DNA of 6,116 bases from Myxococcales bacterium (lineage in GTDB: Bacteria; Myxococcota_A; Polyangia; Polyangiales; Polyangiaceae). A model generated the notes under the pieces. The model was not told the DNA's origin. It searched no databases and worked only from the letters and a program-made list of their open reading frames with translations. Below, in pieces: positions 5,922 to 6,116 of the stretch. A program made the translations under genes and the position numbers. Numbering within the stretch: the stretch's first letter is position 1; each line of letters starts with the position of its first letter. The stretch lies in contig JAAFHJ010000316.1 of the NCBI GenBank assembly GCA_013298325.1, positions 1 to 6,116 on the forward strand. Reading direction: 5' to 3'.

Positions 5922-6116
5922 TCAAGCCGAGGCCTCGGGGGCCGAAGCCTCCGGAGCAGTCGAGACGGCGGGAGTGGCGCTGGCGAGGCGGGCGCGCACT
6001 TCCTTGAGTTTGGCAAAGCCGAGATCGTGGCCGAGGGCAGCGCCGAGCTTCGCGATGACTTCCCAGCCGGGGCGCGCGGAACCCTGCGGTTCGAGGGCTT
6101 TTTCGCTCACTTGCGC
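5922..6116 (-). CDS. nuoG: NADH-quinone oxidoreductase subunit G, C-terminal end (5' part outside window)
   Basis: The minus-strand frame is open from the window edge to TGA at 5922-5924 and gives the last 64 residues. The segment ALEPQGSARPGWEVIAKLGAALG matches the usual end of NuoG and related molybdopterin-oxidoreductase-fold proteins, where a Pro-Gly/Ser-x-A-R-P-x-W-x-[IV] stretch precedes a short helix. A Pro/Ala/Ser/Glu tail with a repeated EASAPEASA ends the protein. NuoG is the large Fe-S subunit of the peripheral arm of complex I. Its position 16 bp before nuoH supports the assignment. A GTG at 6110 could be read as a start, but the frame continues through it and the motif is a C-terminal one. 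No Fe-S ligands are in the visible part, so the call rests on this short motif plus gene order. Confidence 0.85.
   Translation of the reverse strand, partial: AQVSEKALEPQGSARPGWEVIAKLGAALGHDLGFAKLKEVRARLASATPAVSTAPEASAPEASA

Noticed and set aside
5906..6016. Longer N-terminus for nuoH starting near 6016
   Set aside because: It would add an Arg/Pro-rich leader overlapping the nuoG end in another frame, and the AAGGA site points to the ATG at 5905.
1..6116. tRNA, rRNA, CRISPR array, insertion sequence or attachment site
   Set aside because: No cloverleaf, spaced short repeats, transposase motifs or terminal inverted repeats were seen. The only long direct repeat is the coding duplication at 1-219 and 1512-1733.

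Overview
This is GC-rich bacterial DNA with two parts of different character. About 3761-6116 is the end of a respiratory complex I (NADH:quinone oxidoreductase) operon. About 1-3656 is an accessory block of proteins I cannot assign to a named family. The phylum is a guess: high GC, Lys/Ala/Pro-rich tails on hypothetical proteins, an enlarged NuoH and tandem hypothetical paralogues fit a myxobacterium-like organism (Myxococcota, perhaps Polyangiales). There is no rRNA or marker gene to prove it.

Right side, minus strand, read from 6116 down: the C-terminal end of nuoG, then nuoH (16 bp gap, good ribosome-binding site), then nuoI (84 bp gap containing a small hairpin, good ribosome-binding site). 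A strong Rho-independent terminator follows 23 bp after nuoI. NuoG carries Fe-S clusters of the peripheral arm, NuoI carries two 4Fe-4S clusters leading to quinone, and NuoH is the membrane subunit that helps form the quinone site. The transcription unit ends at nuoI, so nuoJKLMN must lie elsewhere.

Middle, minus strand: a 154-residue hypothetical protein (3192-3656) and, 63 bp further on, a 456-residue protein (1758-3128). They are probably co-transcribed. The larger protein has an N-terminal domain followed by about eleven degenerate repeats of about 23 residues, each built around a Phe-rich helix and a Trp. Base composition looks less GC-rich here than in nuo (one sampled 60-base line of each: 30/60 against 38/60).

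Left side, plus strand: the 3' end of one gene (1-219) followed by a complete paralogue (291-1733, 480 residues). Their ends are about 90% identical in DNA, so this is a tandem duplication. The complete copy converges on the repeat protein with only 24 bp between stop codons.

The most interesting point is that the C-terminal domain of the tandem paralogues and the N-terminal domain of the repeat protein share a motif, Y-D-x-W-L followed by G-x-[IV]-F-x-x-G-T. The accessory block may therefore be a local cluster of one unrecognised domain family in different architectures. Its function cannot be told from sequence alone. No tRNA, rRNA, CRISPR, insertion sequence or attachment site was seen.
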